Notes: generated from the letters alone by a model not told the origin. Shown: positions 1 through 12,188, counted from the first letter of the stretch. The stretch is 64,000 bases of DNA from Nocardia higoensis (GCF_015477835.1 NZ_JADLQN010000001.1:2170001-2234000), one strand, 5' to 3'. Numbers and translations are program-made.

Positions 1-2574
<2,574 letters not shown>

Positions 2575-2716
2575 CACTCGCCCCTCACCCACGATGCATC
2601 GTTTCCGGCGCCGACCTCATGACGGCATTGTGCTCGCGATCGGCGCCGCCCTCGCCATCGGTCCGCCACGCGCCGCCGCGGGCCGGGCAGCGGCTCGACG
2701 GCGTGCGGCGGTCGCG

Positions 2717-3835
2717 TCACCGCGCGGTCGCGTCGGCGGGGATCTCCGCGATGCGGTTCGCGCGGTCGGTGCCGGTGATGGTGCCGCTGCCGACGACCTC
2801 GTCGCCTGCCTCGTCCGGGCGGTACAGCACCACGGCCTGCCCCTTCGCGACGCCGGTCAACGGCTTACGCAGGCGGACCAGTAGTCCCCCGTCGACGGAT
2901 TCGGCGACGGCGGGAGCGGTGCCGCCGTGCGCGCGTACCTGGGCCACGCACTCGAACGGACCCTCGGGCGTCCGGCCGGAGGTCCAGATCGCCCGCTCCG
3001 CGCGCACCTGCCAGACCTGCAGGTCCTCGGCCGAGCCGACCCGCACCGTGCCCGAATCGGGGTCGATGTCGGTCACGTAGCGGGGCTTGCCGTCGGCGGC
3101 GGGGCCGGGCAGCCCCAGCCCTTTGCGCTGACCGATGGTGAAGCCGTGCACGCCCTCGTGCTCGGCGAGCACCCGGCCGTCGGTGTCGACCAGCGCGCCC
3201 GGCCTGATGCCGATCCTGGCGCCGAGGAAGGCGCGGGTGTCACCGGAGGGGATGAAGCAGATGTCGTGGCTGTCGGGCTTGTTCGCCACCGCCAGGCCGC
3301 GCTCGGCCGCTTCTTCGCGGATCCGCGGCTTCGGGGTGTCGCCGACCGGGAACATCGCGCGCGAGAGTTGCTCGGCGGTGAGCACAGCCAGCACGTAGGA
3401 CTGGTCCTTGTCGGCGTCGACGGCGCGGCGCAGCACGCCGTCGGACAGCCGGGCGTAGTGACCGGTCACCACGGCGTCGAAGCCGAGCGCGACGGCACGG
3501 TCGGCCAGCGCGGCGAACTTGATCTTCTCGTTGCAGCGCAGGCACGGATTCGGCGTCTCCCCCGCGGCGTAGGCGGCGACGAAATCGTCGATGACGTCTT
3601 CCTTGAACCGATCGGCGAAGTCCCACACGTAGAACGGGATGCCGAGCACGTCGGCGGCCCGGCGCGCGTCACCGGCATCCTCCTTGGAGCAGCAGCCGCG
3701 CGAACCGGTGCGCAGCGTGCCCGGTTCCGCCGACAGCGCCAGGTGCACGCCGACCACCTCGTGGCCCGCGTCGACCGCGCGCGCGGCCGCGACGGCCGAG
3801 TCGACGCCACCGCTCATCGCCGCGAGTACTCGCAT
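2717..3835 (-). CDS. mnmA: tRNA-specific 2-thiouridylase MnmA (TrmU)
   Basis: Thiolates U34 of tRNA-Lys/Glu/Gln, using ATP and sulfur relayed from a cysteine desulfurase. The 372-residue protein starts with the PP-loop MSGGVDS, has the catalytic cysteine in NPCLRC (C98) and the second cysteine in [10 protein letters not shown] (C193), and the [10 protein letters not shown] segment typical of the family. The start ATG (3835-3833) shares one base with the TGA stop of the upstream cysteine desulfurase gene (TGATG), so the two are translationally coupled. That coupling supports direct sulfur transfer from its neighbour. Confidence 0.97.
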   Translation of the reverse strand: MRVLAAMSGGVDSAVAAARAVDAGHEVVGVHLALSAEPGTLRTGSRGCCSKEDAGDARRAADVLGIPFYVWDFADRFKEDVIDDFVAAYAAGETPNPCLRCNEKIKFAALADRAVALGFDAVVTGHYARLSDGVLRRAVDADKDQSYVLAVLTAEQLSRAMFPVGDTPKPRIREEAAERGLAVANKPDSHDICFIPSGDTRAFLGARIGIRPGALVDTDGRVLAEHEGVHGFTIGQRKGLGLPGPAADGKPRYVTDIDPDSGTVRVGSAEDLQVWQVRAERAIWTSGRTPEGPFECVAQVRAHGGTAPAVAESVDGGLLVRLRKPLTGVAKGQAVVLYRPDEAGDEVVGSGTITGTDRANRIAEIPADATAR

Positions 3836-5064
3836 CACACACCGCCTTTCGCACCGGCGAGACCAGCGGCCCTGGCTCGCTCCACAACCTGAGGCAAAAC
3901 GTTCACGAGGGCGTCCACATCGGCGCGCGTCGAGGTGTGCCCGAGGGAGAACCGCAGCGAACCGCGCGCCGTGCGCTGGTCCACGCCCATCGCGATCAGC
4001 ACATGACTCGGCGCGGCCACCCCCGCATTGCACGCCGAACCGGTGGAACATTCGATTCCGGCGGCGTCCAGCAGCATCAGCAGCGAATCGCCCTCGCAGC
4101 CGGCGAAGGTGAAATGCGCGTTGCCGGGCAGCCGCGCATGGTCGGCCGGGCCGTTGAGCACCGCGTCGGCGACCACGTCGGTGACCCCGGCGATCAACTG
4201 GTCACGCAACGCGGTCAGGTGCGCGGCGTGGACGGGCAGTGCGAGGACGGCGTGCTCGAGCGCGGCGGCCATGCCGACCGCGGCGGGGGTGTCGGAGGTG
4301 CCCGACCGCAGATCGCGTTCGTGGCCCCCGCCGTGCAGCAGCGGCACGCACGGCACCTGCCTGCCCAGCAGCAGCACGCCGATTCCGTGCGGTCCGCCGA
4401 ATTTGTGCGCGGTGAAGCTTGCCGCCGACAGTCCGCTCGAGGCGAAGTCGATCGGTAGCTGGGCGGCGGCCTGGACGGCGTCGCTGTGCATCGGCACATC
4501 GAATTCCCGTGCCACCGCGACGAGTTCGGCGATCGGCTGGATGGCGCCGACCTCGTTGTTCGCCCACATGACGGTGACCAGCGCCACCTCGTCGGCGTGC
4601 TCGCTCAGCTCGGCGCGCAACGCCTCCGGCGCGACCAGCCCCTCGGCGTCCACCGGCAGCCACGTCACCCGGGCGCCCTCGTGCTGCTCGAGCCATTCGA
4701 CCGCGTCGATCACGGCGTGGTGCTCCACGGCGGAGGCGATGATCCGCACCCGGCGCGGGTCGGCGTCCCTGCGCGCCCAGAAGATGCCCTTGACCGCGAG
4801 GTTGTCGCTCTCGGTGCCACCGGAGGTGAAGATCACTTCCGAAGGCCGCGCGCCCAGGTTCGCCGCGATCGATTCGCGCGCCTCCTCGAGCATCCGCCGC
4901 GCGGTCCGCCCCGACCCGTGCACCGAGGACGCGTTGCCCGGCCTGGCCAGGGCAGCCGTCATCGCCTCGATGGCGACGGGGAACATCGGTGTGGTCGCCG
5001 CGTGATCGAGGTAGACCGTCTGGGGTGCAGCACCGATGACCGGACCCGAATAAGCCGACTTCAT
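3835..5064 (-). CDS. iscS: Cysteine desulfurase (IscS/NifS family)
   Basis: PLP enzyme that removes sulfur from cysteine as a persulfide. 409 residues from the ATG at 5064. The PLP lysine is in SFTAHKFGG (K221) and the persulfide cysteine in STGSACNAG (C345); the N-terminal YLDHAATTP and SGGTESDN motifs are intact. It overlaps mnmA by one base and corresponds to Rv3025c, so tRNA thiolation is the most likely main use, with iron-sulfur cluster supply also possible. An upstream in-frame extension of 30 residues is Arg-rich and unlikely to be translated. Confidence 0.95.
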   Translation of the reverse strand: MKSAYSGPVIGAAPQTVYLDHAATTPMFPVAIEAMTAALARPGNASSVHGSGRTARRMLEEARESIAANLGARPSEVIFTSGGTESDNLAVKGIFWARRDADPRRVRIIASAVEHHAVIDAVEWLEQHEGARVTWLPVDAEGLVAPEALRAELSEHADEVALVTVMWANNEVGAIQPIAELVAVAREFDVPMHSDAVQAAAQLPIDFASSGLSAASFTAHKFGGPHGIGVLLLGRQVPCVPLLHGGGHERDLRSGTSDTPAAVGMAAALEHAVLALPVHAAHLTALRDQLIAGVTDVVADAVLNGPADHARLPGNAHFTFAGCEGDSLLMLLDAAGIECSTGSACNAGVAAPSHVLIAMGVDQRTARGSLRFSLGHTSTRADVDALVNVLPQVVERARAAGLAGAKGGV

Positions 5065-5205
5065 GACCAGTAAAGGATAGCCGTCGCGGTCGCGCCGATA
5101 TTCCCGCACCGAACCGGCGACCGGCGACCCCCGGCGCGAGCAGGCCGGACCCACCCCTTCCCGGTGGTCACCGGCACCGGCGCGAGCACCGGCAGCGTGC
5201 CGCTG

Positions 5206-6282
5206 TCACGCGCGCTCCGCGGCCGGTGTGACGGACGGGTCCTGCACGCGAGTCGTGGTGGCCTCGATCCACTCGGAGCTGTCGTGCCCGTGCCGGGACA
5301 GGTCGTGACCGCGCACCGCCTGCTCGCAGCGCCGGGCCAGCTCACGCCGGTCCATACCCGGGTACTCGAGTGGTTCGAGCACGATCTCGGCGGTGATGCC
5401 CGACGAGCGCAGCATCCGTAGTGCCGAATCGAGGAACGAATCGTCGCCGACGAACCCGGGGGCGGTGCACTGGGCGCCGTGCCGGTCCAGGTAGCGCAGG
5501 CGAATCGGCTGCACGAACGCACCCGCGTCGACGGCGGCCTGGAAGAAGGCGGGGCGCAGACGGCCGTAGGCGCGACCACACCAGGTCGTGCCCTCGGGGA
5601 ACACCGCGACCGTCTCGCCGCTCGACAGCCGCTGGGCCACCCGTCCGACGGTGGTGGGCAGGGCGCGCAGTCGCTCGCGTTCGATCGGGACGACCTTCAT
5701 CAGACGGGCCAGCGGGCCCAGCACCGGCCAGTCGACCAGGTCGGCGCGGGCCACGAATCCCATCGGCCGAACCGCCACCAGCGCGAGCACATCGGTCCAG
5801 CCGACATGGCCGACGACGACGAGCACCCCGGCGGAGCGCGGCGCCTGCTGCTCGGTGCGCCGATCCACCACCTTCAGGCTCATGCCGAGGCAGCTCAGCG
5901 CGGCGTGGGCGTAACCGCGCCGCATCCGGTCGCGAGCGACCGGTGGGGTCGCCACGTGCGCCAGCGGGTAGCTCGTCAACAGACCGGCGAGGCCGGCGAC
6001 GCGAGCGATCACCCGCATCGTGCCGACGCGCGCGGTCGGTTCGATGCAGGACGGTCCGCATGGGCTCGACGGCATCCACGAGTGGTAGGGCGTGTGCGCC
6101 TGCGCTGTCGTCGGGGGCCGGGCCGCCGCGGGCTGATCGGTACGACACTCGGCGGCACCGGGTTCGGCGTCGAGATGCCGGGCGGCGGCGGGCTGCTCGG
6201 CGCGATCGCGCTCGACACGACGCTGCGCGATGTCGGCCGGGGTGTCGGCGGGCGGGTTCACGGTGCGCGCTGTGTCGAACAT
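5206..6282 (-). CDS. PlsC-type 1-acylglycerol-3-phosphate / lyso-lipid acyltransferase
   Basis: Membrane-associated acyltransferase with the HX4D catalytic motif as GHVGWTD and the phosphate-binding FPEGT block (AVFPEGTTW), plus PIERERLR between them. 358 residues from the ATG at 6282. The first ~88 residues are Pro/Ala-rich and not part of the fold; a shorter start at the internal MRVIARVAG would give ~270 residues. It lies 13 bases after the stop of the OlsB-like gene, and its ribosome site (TAAGGA) overlaps that stop. The pairing resembles OlsA with OlsB of ornithine-lipid synthesis. Equivalent to Rv3026c. Confidence 0.85.
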   Translation of the reverse strand: MFDTARTVNPPADTPADIAQRRVERDRAEQPAAARHLDAEPGAAECRTDQPAAARPPTTAQAHTPYHSWMPSSPCGPSCIEPTARVGTMRVIARVAGLAGLLTSYPLAHVATPPVARDRMRRGYAHAALSCLGMSLKVVDRRTEQQAPRSAGVLVVVGHVGWTDVLALVAVRPMGFVARADLVDWPVLGPLARLMKVVPIERERLRALPTTVGRVAQRLSSGETVAVFPEGTTWCGRAYGRLRPAFFQAAVDAGAFVQPIRLRYLDRHGAQCTAPGFVGDDSFLDSALRMLRSSGITAEIVLEPLEYPGMDRRELARRCEQAVRGHDLSRHGHDSSEWIEATTTRVQDPSVTPAAERA

Positions 6283-6295
6283 GGCGAAGAAGTCC

Positions 6296-7123
6296 TTACC
6301 GGCCCGTGTCCAGGGCCGTCGCGGCGCCCTGCAGGCGCTCCAGGTACCGGGTGTCGACGGTGTCCATGCCCAGCAGGGCCACGAAATCCGCGACCCCGAA
6401 GTCCGGATCGTGTGCGGGTTCGCCGCAGATCTGCGCGCCCAGGCGCAGGTAGCCGCGCATCAGCGGCGGGAGCTTCGGGCGAGCGGGCGCGGGCAGTTCG
6501 TCGAGGGAACGATTGTCGACGACCACGGGCCGCAGCGGCCGGACCCGCAATTCCGGTGCCACGGCATGCTTGCTCAGGACGAGATCCCGCACACCGCGCA
6601 CATTGTGGCCCGCCGGGTCACCGGGATGTTCCTGCATCGGCACCGAGACGCAGCCCATCACCTGTTCGTAACCGGTGAGCTGGATGTAGTGCAGAATGCC
6701 CGCCCACATGAGGGTGAGCACCGAACCGTTGCGGTGCTCGGGCACCACGCAGGCCCGGCCCATCTCCACGATGCGCCTGCCGTGCGGATCCAGCTGCGCC
6801 AGATCGAATTCGGTGGCGGTGTAATACCCGCCCGCCGCTGTGGCCTTGTCCGGCGGCAACATCCGGTAGCAGCCGACGAACTCGCCGCTGCGCTCGTCAC
6901 GGACCAGCAGATGGTCACAGTGCACGTCGAAACGGTCTGCGTCCAAGCCGGTTCCGTCGTCGGCGATGACGAATCCCGGTTCGTTGGCGAACACCCCGTA
7001 GCGCAAGCGCTGGGCCGCTTCGCGATGCTCGGCATCGGAGGCGACGACCAGCGCGTACCGGGAGCGCGGCGCAACGGATTCCGCCGGGCCGGCCGGGGCC
7101 CTCAGCACAGACGAAAGAGTCAT
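6296..7123 (-). CDS. OlsB-like GNAT N-acyltransferase
   Basis: 275 residues from the ATG at 7123. The fold starts near RYALVVASDAEHREAAQRL and has the RYGVFANE, EMGRACV and GCVSVPM blocks of the acyl-homoserine-lactone-synthase-like GNAT family that includes OlsB (3-hydroxyacyl-ACP to ornithine) and Rv3027c. Its partner directly downstream is the PlsC-like acyltransferase, the usual two-step gene pair for ornithine lipids. Substrate not proven by sequence. An upstream GTG at 7210 would add 29 residues without clear homology; CAGGGAC before 7123 is only a weak ribosome site. Confidence 0.75.
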   Translation of the reverse strand: MTLSSVLRAPAGPAESVAPRSRYALVVASDAEHREAAQRLRYGVFANEPGFVIADDGTGLDADRFDVHCDHLLVRDERSGEFVGCYRMLPPDKATAAGGYYTATEFDLAQLDPHGRRIVEMGRACVVPEHRNGSVLTLMWAGILHYIQLTGYEQVMGCVSVPMQEHPGDPAGHNVRGVRDLVLSKHAVAPELRVRPLRPVVVDNRSLDELPAPARPKLPPLMRGYLRLGAQICGEPAHDPDFGVADFVALLGMDTVDTRYLERLQGAATALDTGR

Positions 7124-7278
7124 GTCCCTGATGAAGCCAGGCCGACACTGCGATGGGGCGACCTCGAAGTGTCGCCCGAATGCCCGTTCGGTGAACGAGA
7201 CCGGGGTCACACCCGCTGTTCACCGCGGCGTCGCGCACCATTCGCGCCGACGCGGCGAACGCGTGACCCGAACTGCCG

Positions 7279-8592
7279 CTATGCCGCGATCGGTGTGCGT
7301 TCCTCGGTCCGCTCGGTCTGCCGCTCCACCTCGTCGAAGCCGGGGCGTCCGGTGCCGATGAAGGCGATCAGCCAGGAGGCGACCGCGGCGAACCGGTTGC
7401 GGAAGCCGACCAGATAGAACAGGTGCACCGCCAGCCACATGAACCAGGCGATGACGCCGCGGAAGCTGATGCGCTCGTTGAGCTTGGCCACCGCGCTGAA
7501 CCGGCTGATCACCGCCATGCTGCCCTTGTCCCAGTAGAAGAACGGGGTGCCCGGCTGGATCTTGCGGCGGATGATGTCGGCGGCGTGCCGGCCTTCCTGC
7601 ATGGCCACCGGCGACTGGCCGGGGTAGCCGTTGAGCGAGGTCATGTCGCCGATGGCGTAGATGTCGGCGTAGCCGCCCACGGTCAGGTCCGGGTTGATCA
7701 ACAGCCGTCCGGCGCGGTCGGTCTCGGCGCCGGTCGCCTCGGCCAGCAGCTTCGCGAAGCCGCCCGCCTGCACACCGGCCGACCACACCACCGTCTCGGC
7801 GGCGATCGTGCGCTGGGCGCCCGACTTGTCCTTGACGGTCACCACACCGGGCTCGATATCGGTGACGAAGGTGTCCAGCAGTACATCGACACCGCCGTTG
7901 GCCAACGACTCCTTCGCGTACTCCGACAGCCCGCCACCGAACGGCGGCAGCACCGCGCTCGCGCCCTCGACCAGGGTCACCGAGACCTTCTGGTGGAAAT
8001 GCCTTTTGGCGAGTTCGGTGAGCTGACCCGCCACCTCGACACCGGTCGCGCCGGCACCGACGACCACGAAGCTCAGCAGTCGATCCCTGGTCTCCGGATC
8101 GGCCTTCGCGGCCTCGGTGAACACCCGTTCGATCTGCGCGCGCAGCAACTTCGCGTCGTCGATGGTCTTGAGCGAGTAGGTCTTCTCGGCGAAATCGTCG
8201 CGGCCGAAGTACGACTGCGACGCGCCGGTCGCCGCGATCAGCGAGCCGTACCGGATGCGGCGCACCCCCTGCTCGGTGCGATAGGTCAGCACGGCGGCAT
8301 CGGGATCGATGCCGATCACGGTGCCCTGGCGGGTCTCACCGTTGTCGTGCCTGCGCAGGATCCGCTCGATCGGCGGGGCGATCTCCTCCGCACCCAGCAC
8401 ACCGGTGGCGACCTGGTACAGCAGCGGCTGGAACAGATGCTCGCGGGTACTCGAGATCAGGACGTACTCGACCCCCGACTTCGCCAGCTGCTTGGCGGCG
8501 GCGAGCCCGCCGAACCCCGACCCGACAATGACCACATCTTTGTACTCGAGCACTCCGGCCCCCAAAGCTTCCACGGTAACGACGCTGTTCAT
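7279..8592 (-). CDS. ndh: Type II NADH dehydrogenase (NDH-2)
   Basis: Single-subunit, non-proton-pumping membrane NADH:menaquinone oxidoreductase. The FAD-binding motif VVIVGSGFGGLAAAK is near residue 20, the NADH-binding VVVGAGATGVEVAGQL near 175, and the second FAD contact YADIYAIGDM near 320. A C-terminal hydrophobic segment (GVIAWFMWLAVHLFYLVGF) anchors it to the membrane. Two ATGs are adjacent (8595, 8592) behind GAGGAGGA; the second has the better spacing. It is divergent from a LysR regulator with a palindrome in between, so control by that regulator is likely. This gene is not at this position in M. tuberculosis. Confidence 0.95.
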   Translation of the reverse strand: MNSVVTVEALGAGVLEYKDVVIVGSGFGGLAAAKQLAKSGVEYVLISSTREHLFQPLLYQVATGVLGAEEIAPPIERILRRHDNGETRQGTVIGIDPDAAVLTYRTEQGVRRIRYGSLIAATGASQSYFGRDDFAEKTYSLKTIDDAKLLRAQIERVFTEAAKADPETRDRLLSFVVVGAGATGVEVAGQLTELAKRHFHQKVSVTLVEGASAVLPPFGGGLSEYAKESLANGGVDVLLDTFVTDIEPGVVTVKDKSGAQRTIAAETVVWSAGVQAGGFAKLLAEATGAETDRAGRLLINPDLTVGGYADIYAIGDMTSLNGYPGQSPVAMQEGRHAADIIRRKIQPGTPFFYWDKGSMAVISRFSAVAKLNERISFRGVIAWFMWLAVHLFYLVGFRNRFAAVASWLIAFIGTGRPGFDEVERQTERTEERTPIAA

Positions 8593-8659
8593 CATTCCTC
8601 CTCTGTCATGACAAACCGTTATCCGGAACTCGAATATTTCAGGGGTCAGGGCGCATAAT

Positions 8660-8678
8660 TCAGATGACTCTTATCTGA
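8660..8678. promoter_or_regulatory. Perfect 6-bp inverted repeat, candidate LysR operator
   Basis: TCAGAT-N7-ATCTGA in the 109-bp divergent ndh/lysR intergenic region. It lies just downstream of a -10-like CATAAT (8653-8658) reading toward the LysR gene, so binding would fit autorepression and control of ndh. The surroundings are AT-richer than the rest of the window. Confidence 0.55.
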
Positions 8679-8701
8679 CTTGCTCATGAATGGAGATCGA
8701 A

Positions 8702-9559
8702 GTGGAGCTTCGGCAGCTCACGTACTTCGTCGCGGTATGCGAGGAGCTCAGTTTCAGCAGGGCAGCGGCCCGCTGCTTCATCTCGCAGTCGGCGATCAGT
8801 CATCAGATCGCCCGCCTCGAACACGACCTCGGGGTTCAGCTCTTCGAGCGCTCGACCCGATCGGTGGTGCCGACCGACGCGAGCACAAGATTACTCCCAC
8901 TGGCCAAGCAAATGCTCAGTCTGGAGTCGGCCATCCGGGCCGCCGTGCGCACCACCAGTCCGCGAATCCGGCTGGCCGCCAACATGTCCTTCGCCACCCG
9001 CTCGCTGTCGGCCATCGCCCGCGCCCGCGCCGCCCATCCCGACGCGGAGATCGAATTCGTCATCAAGCCGTTCCGTCAACGCATCTCCGCGGTGGCCGAC
9101 GGCGACTGCGATCTGGCACTGATCCGCGGCAGCGTCCAGCAACCCGGCATCGACGTCGAACAACTCTGGGTCGAGGACCTCATGCTCGCCACCGCCCCCG
9201 AACACCCCCTCGCGGGCCGCACCGACGTCACCCTCACCGAACTCGGCGCCTACCCGCTGCTGTTGCCCCCGGAGTCCGAACAGGTCCTGCTGCACAACGT
9301 CGTCCGCGCCGCCTTCGCCGACCTCCCCGTCGGCCCCACCTTCGGCCCGCCCATCCCGCCCGACCACACCGCGACGATGGAACTGATCAACCACCCCGAC
9401 GCCTGGACCATCCTCTACGCCAACAGCCCCACCGAGGGCATCGCCACGGTCGAACTCGCAGACCGCCCTCTGCGCATCCCCGTCTGCGCCGTCCTGCGCG
9501 CCGACACCCGCCGCTCCCCCATCCTCAGCACACTTCTCGACGGCCTCCACACCGCTTGA
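8702..9559 (+). CDS. LysR-family transcriptional regulator
   Basis: 285 residues. An N-terminal winged helix-turn-helix (ELRQLTYFVAVCEELSFSRA then SQSAISHQIARLEHDLG) is followed by a two-lobed effector domain (LALIRG, PEHPLAG). I chose the GTG at 8702 because GGAGA sits at 8692-8696 and LysR proteins usually begin M-E-L-R-Q-L; the ATG at 8690 would add four residues. It is transcribed away from ndh, so respiratory NADH dehydrogenase is the probable target. The effector is unknown. Confidence 0.92.
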   Translation: MELRQLTYFVAVCEELSFSRAAARCFISQSAISHQIARLEHDLGVQLFERSTRSVVPTDASTRLLPLAKQMLSLESAIRAAVRTTSPRIRLAANMSFATRSLSAIARARAAHPDAEIEFVIKPFRQRISAVADGDCDLALIRGSVQQPGIDVEQLWVEDLMLATAPEHPLAGRTDVTLTELGAYPLLLPPESEQVLLHNVVRAAFADLPVGPTFGPPIPPDHTATMELINHPDAWTILYANSPTEGIATVELADRPLRIPVCAVLRADTRRSPILSTLLDGLHTA

Positions 9560-9619
9560 CCTGCCGCCTGGTACGCGACGCTCACGCACAACTCCTCGAA
9601 TCAGGAGAAATAATCCAAC

Positions 9620-9640
9620 CATAGGATCTATGATTAATTT
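9620..9640 (+). promoter_or_regulatory. Leaderless promoter with palindromic operator of the toxin-antitoxin operon
   Basis: CATAG-GAT-CTATG (9620-9632) is a perfect 5-bp inverted repeat. It overlaps a -10-like TATGAT (9629-9634) that ends six bases before the ATG at 9641. No ribosome site precedes that ATG, so the transcript probably starts at the start codon itself. The overlap of operator and -10 fits autorepression by the antitoxin. No good -35 is visible. Confidence 0.55.
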
Positions 9641-9892
9641 ATGAGCGATGCCATGACCACCGTCTCCGTCCCCCGATCCCTACGCGACCGTCTCGCCGCC
9701 ATCCGGCCGGGCAAGATGTCGGACACCATCGCAATACTCCTCGACGACTACGACCGGCGCCGCAATGCCGAGCGAATGGCTTTCGAGGAGCGCATGGCCG
9801 CCGCGCAGGCGAACAGCGCAGCCCGGGCCACCGGCGCAGCGTTCGCACAGCATTTGATAGACCTGGCAGCTGCCCAGGACGCCATCCGGTGA
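9641..9892 (+). CDS. Antitoxin of a VapBC-like toxin-antitoxin pair
   Basis: 83 residues. The N-terminal part (TTVSVPRSLRDRLAAI, then SDTIAILLDDYDRRR) looks like a ribbon-helix-helix DNA-binding antitoxin. The Ala/Glu-rich C-terminal helix would wrap the toxin. Its stop overlaps the toxin start by four bases (GTGA). Likely an autoregulator through the palindrome at its own promoter. Confidence 0.75.
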   Translation: MSDAMTTVSVPRSLRDRLAAIRPGKMSDTIAILLDDYDRRRNAERMAFEERMAAAQANSAARATGAAFAQHLIDLAAAQDAIR

Positions 9893-10314
9893 CCGGCTAT
9901 GTGCTCGACAACACCGTCCTGACCGCCTTCGCCCAAGGCGACGATCATGTAGCGAACACCTTGGCAGCGCTGGACGAGAACAGCATCCGGCTGTCCGTGC
10001 CGATTCTCGAACTGGCGACCGCCCAGGCCGGTCTGTCCGACGACCAGGCCGCGAGCATCGCCGGCTTGGTCACCCATCTGCCCGCAATCGAACTCGACGT
10101 CCTCGACGGCACCGACCCGGCCCGGGAACTCGCCCACGCAGCCGCATGGATCACCGACCCGCCCGATCTGGCGGCCGCGCACACCTCCGCTGTCGCCCAT
10201 CGCCTGGACTGGGCGATACTCACCCTCGATCCGACCCGCTGGGAGGCGGTGAACATTCAACTGCCGTGGAAACCACGGGTCATTCAACTCGCCGAACCAC
10301 CCGACGGCGCCTGA
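9889..10314 (+). CDS. PIN-domain ribonuclease toxin (VapC-like)
   Basis: 141 residues from a GTG overlapping the antitoxin stop. It has the PIN pattern: VLDNTVLTAF at the N-terminus (D7), an acidic residue in ILELATAQ (E41), D93 in PPDLAAAHTSAVA, and D114 in AILTLDPTRW. These four acidic residues would hold the catalytic metals. Family members cut specific tRNAs or rRNA; the target here cannot be told. A convergent terminator hairpin follows. Confidence 0.75.
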   Translation: MTGYVLDNTVLTAFAQGDDHVANTLAALDENSIRLSVPILELATAQAGLSDDQAASIAGLVTHLPAIELDVLDGTDPARELAHAAAWITDPPDLAAAHTSAVAHRLDWAILTLDPTRWEAVNIQLPWKPRVIQLAEPPDGA

Positions 10315-10336
10315 CAGGGTCGACGGATACCGAAAT

Positions 10337-10366
10337 GCCCGGTCGGAGTAGGTACTCCGGCCGGGC
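10337..10366. terminator. Bidirectional hairpin between the toxin gene and etfA
   Basis: 14-nt arms (GCCCGGTCGGAGTA and its complement with one G-U pair) with a GG centre, placed between two convergent genes. No long T-run on either side, as usual in this group. Confidence 0.7.
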
Positions 10367-10401
10367 GTCTCGAGAGTTGTTCGCGGCGGAACCGCGGGGG
10401 C

Positions 10402-11358
10402 TCAGCCCTTGTGCGTCTTGACCGCCTCGGTCAGCTGCGGGGCGACATTGAACAGGTCGCCGACGATGCCGTAGTCCGCGATCTCGAAGATCGGGGCTTC
10501 CTCGTCCTTGTTGACCGCCACGATGGTCTTGGAGGTCTGCATGCCCGCGCGGTGCTGGATGGCGCCGGAGATGCCGAGGGCGATGTACAGCTGCGGGGAG
10601 ACCGTCTTACCGGTCTGACCGACCTGGAACTGGCCCGGGTAGTAGCCCGAGTCGACGGCGGCGCGGGAAGCGCCGACGGCCGCGCCGAGCGAATCGGCCA
10701 GCGCCTCGACGACGGCGAAGTTGTCGGCGGAACCGACGCCGCGGCCACCGGAGACGACGATGTTCGCCTCGGTCAGCTCAGGACGGTCACCGGCGACGAC
10801 CGGCTCGCGCGAGGTCACCTTGACCACGCCCTCTTCCTGCGCGGGGACCTCGACGGTCACCTTCTCGCCCGCGCCGGCCTGCGCGACGGCCTCGACCGCG
10901 CCGGGGCGCACCGAGATGACCGGCACATCGCTGTTGGCCTTCGCCTCGACGGTGAACGCGCCACCGAAGATGGAGTGCGTGGCCGAGCCGTCGGCGCTCA
11001 CGCCGATGACGTCGATGAGCAGACCGGAGCCGATGCGGGCGGCGAGGCGGCCCGACACCTCCTTGCCCTCGGCCGAGGCGGCCACGATCACCGCGGCCGG
11101 GGAGACCGACTCCACCAGGCCGGCGAGCACGTCGACCTTGGGGGTGATCAGGTAATTCTCCACGTCGTCGGACTCGGCGACGTAGATCTTCTCGGCGCCC
11201 GCGGCGGCCAGCGCGTCGGCGATCTTGTCGGCCTCGCCCGGCACGCCGAGCACGACGGCGGACGGGGTGCCCAGGGCGCGGGCGGCGGTGAGCAGTTCGG
11301 TGCTGACCTTCTTGATCGCACCGTCGGCGTGCTCGACGAGCACGAGTACTTCAGCCAT
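10402..11358 (-). CDS. etfA: Electron transfer flavoprotein alpha subunit
   Basis: Holds the FAD of the heterodimeric ETF that takes electrons from acyl-CoA dehydrogenases. 318 residues starting [13 protein letters not shown] behind AGGAGAG. The C-terminal FAD domain shows [43 protein letters not shown] and [13 protein letters not shown]. It follows etfB by 44 bases and corresponds to fixB (Rv3028c). Confidence 0.97.
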   Translation of the reverse strand: MAEVLVLVEHADGAIKKVSTELLTAARALGTPSAVVLGVPGEADKIADALAAAGAEKIYVAESDDVENYLITPKVDVLAGLVESVSPAAVIVAASAEGKEVSGRLAARIGSGLLIDVIGVSADGSATHSIFGGAFTVEAKANSDVPVISVRPGAVEAVAQAGAGEKVTVEVPAQEEGVVKVTSREPVVAGDRPELTEANIVVSGGRGVGSADNFAVVEALADSLGAAVGASRAAVDSGYYPGQFQVGQTGKTVSPQLYIALGISGAIQHRAGMQTSKTIVAVNKDEEAPIFEIADYGIVGDLFNVAPQLTEAVKTHKG

Positions 11359-11402
11359 GTGTGTTCTCTCCTAGGAAGTCTTCAGTCCGAATCCGACGCG
11401 GA

Positions 11403-12188
11403 TCAGATGATCTTCTGGCCGACCAGGTACTGAGCGATCTTGGTGCCGCCGTCGCCCTCGTCCGCGATCTTCTCGCCCGCGGTGCGCGGGGGCTTCGGGG
11501 TCGAGGAGGTGACGGTGGTACCGGCGTTCTCCACACCCACGGTGGAGGGATCCACGCCGAGGTCGGCGAGGGTGAAGACCTGAACTTCCTTCTTCTTGGC
11601 GGCCATGATGCCCTTGAAGGAGGGGAAGCGCGGCTCGTTGATCTTCTCGGTGACCGAGACGATCGCGGGCAGGGTGGCCTCCAGCTTGAAGACGCCCTCG
11701 TCGGTCTCGCGCTCGCCGGTGATCTTGTCGCCGTCGACGGTCAGCTTGCGCAGGTGGGTCAGCTGCGGCAGGCCCAAGTACTCGGCGATGATCGCCGGGA
11801 TGGCGCCCGCGCGGCCGTCGGTGGCCTCGTTACCGGCGATGACCAGCTCGACGCCCTCGACCTGGCCGAGCGCCGAAGCCAGCACCCAGGCGGTCTGCAC
11901 GGCGTCGGAGCCGTGGATGGCCGGGTCGTTGATGTGGATGGCCTTGTCGGCACCCATGGACAGCGCCTTGCGGATGGCCTCGGTGGCGCGGTCGGGGCCC
12001 GCGGCCAGCACGGTGACCTCGCCGCCCTGCGCCTCCTTGATCAGCAGCGCTTCCTCGACGGCGCGCTCGTTGATCTCGTCGAGGACGGCGTCGGCGGCCT
12101 CGCGGTCCAGGGTGTAGTCCCCGTCGGACAGCTTGCGCTCGGACCACGTGTCGGGAACCTGCTTGATGAGTACGACGATGTTCGGCAT
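11403..12188 (-). CDS. etfB: Electron transfer flavoprotein beta subunit
   Basis: AMP-binding partner of etfA. 261 residues from the ATG at 12188 (MPNIVVLIKQVPDTW). Family blocks present: DEINERAVEEALLIKE, MGADKAIHI, AGNEATDGRAGAIPAIIAE and the C-terminal FPSFKGIMAAKKK recognition loop for dehydrogenases. First gene of an etfB-etfA operon; corresponds to fixA (Rv3029c). The 150-base gap to the divergent methyltransferase gene must hold both promoters. Confidence 0.97.
   Translation of the reverse strand: MPNIVVLIKQVPDTWSERKLSDGDYTLDREAADAVLDEINERAVEEALLIKEAQGGEVTVLAAGPDRATEAIRKALSMGADKAIHINDPAIHGSDAVQTAWVLASALGQVEGVELVIAGNEATDGRAGAIPAIIAEYLGLPQLTHLRKLTVDGDKITGERETDEGVFKLEATLPAIVSVTEKINEPRFPSFKGIMAAKKKEVQVFTLADLGVDPSTVGVENAGTTVTSSTPKPPRTAGEKIADEGDGGTKIAQYLVGQKII

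Noticed and set aside
3669..4112. Several overlapping Arg-rich open frames around the mnmA/iscS junction
   Set aside because: Shadows of the two well-supported genes, which overlap by one base here.
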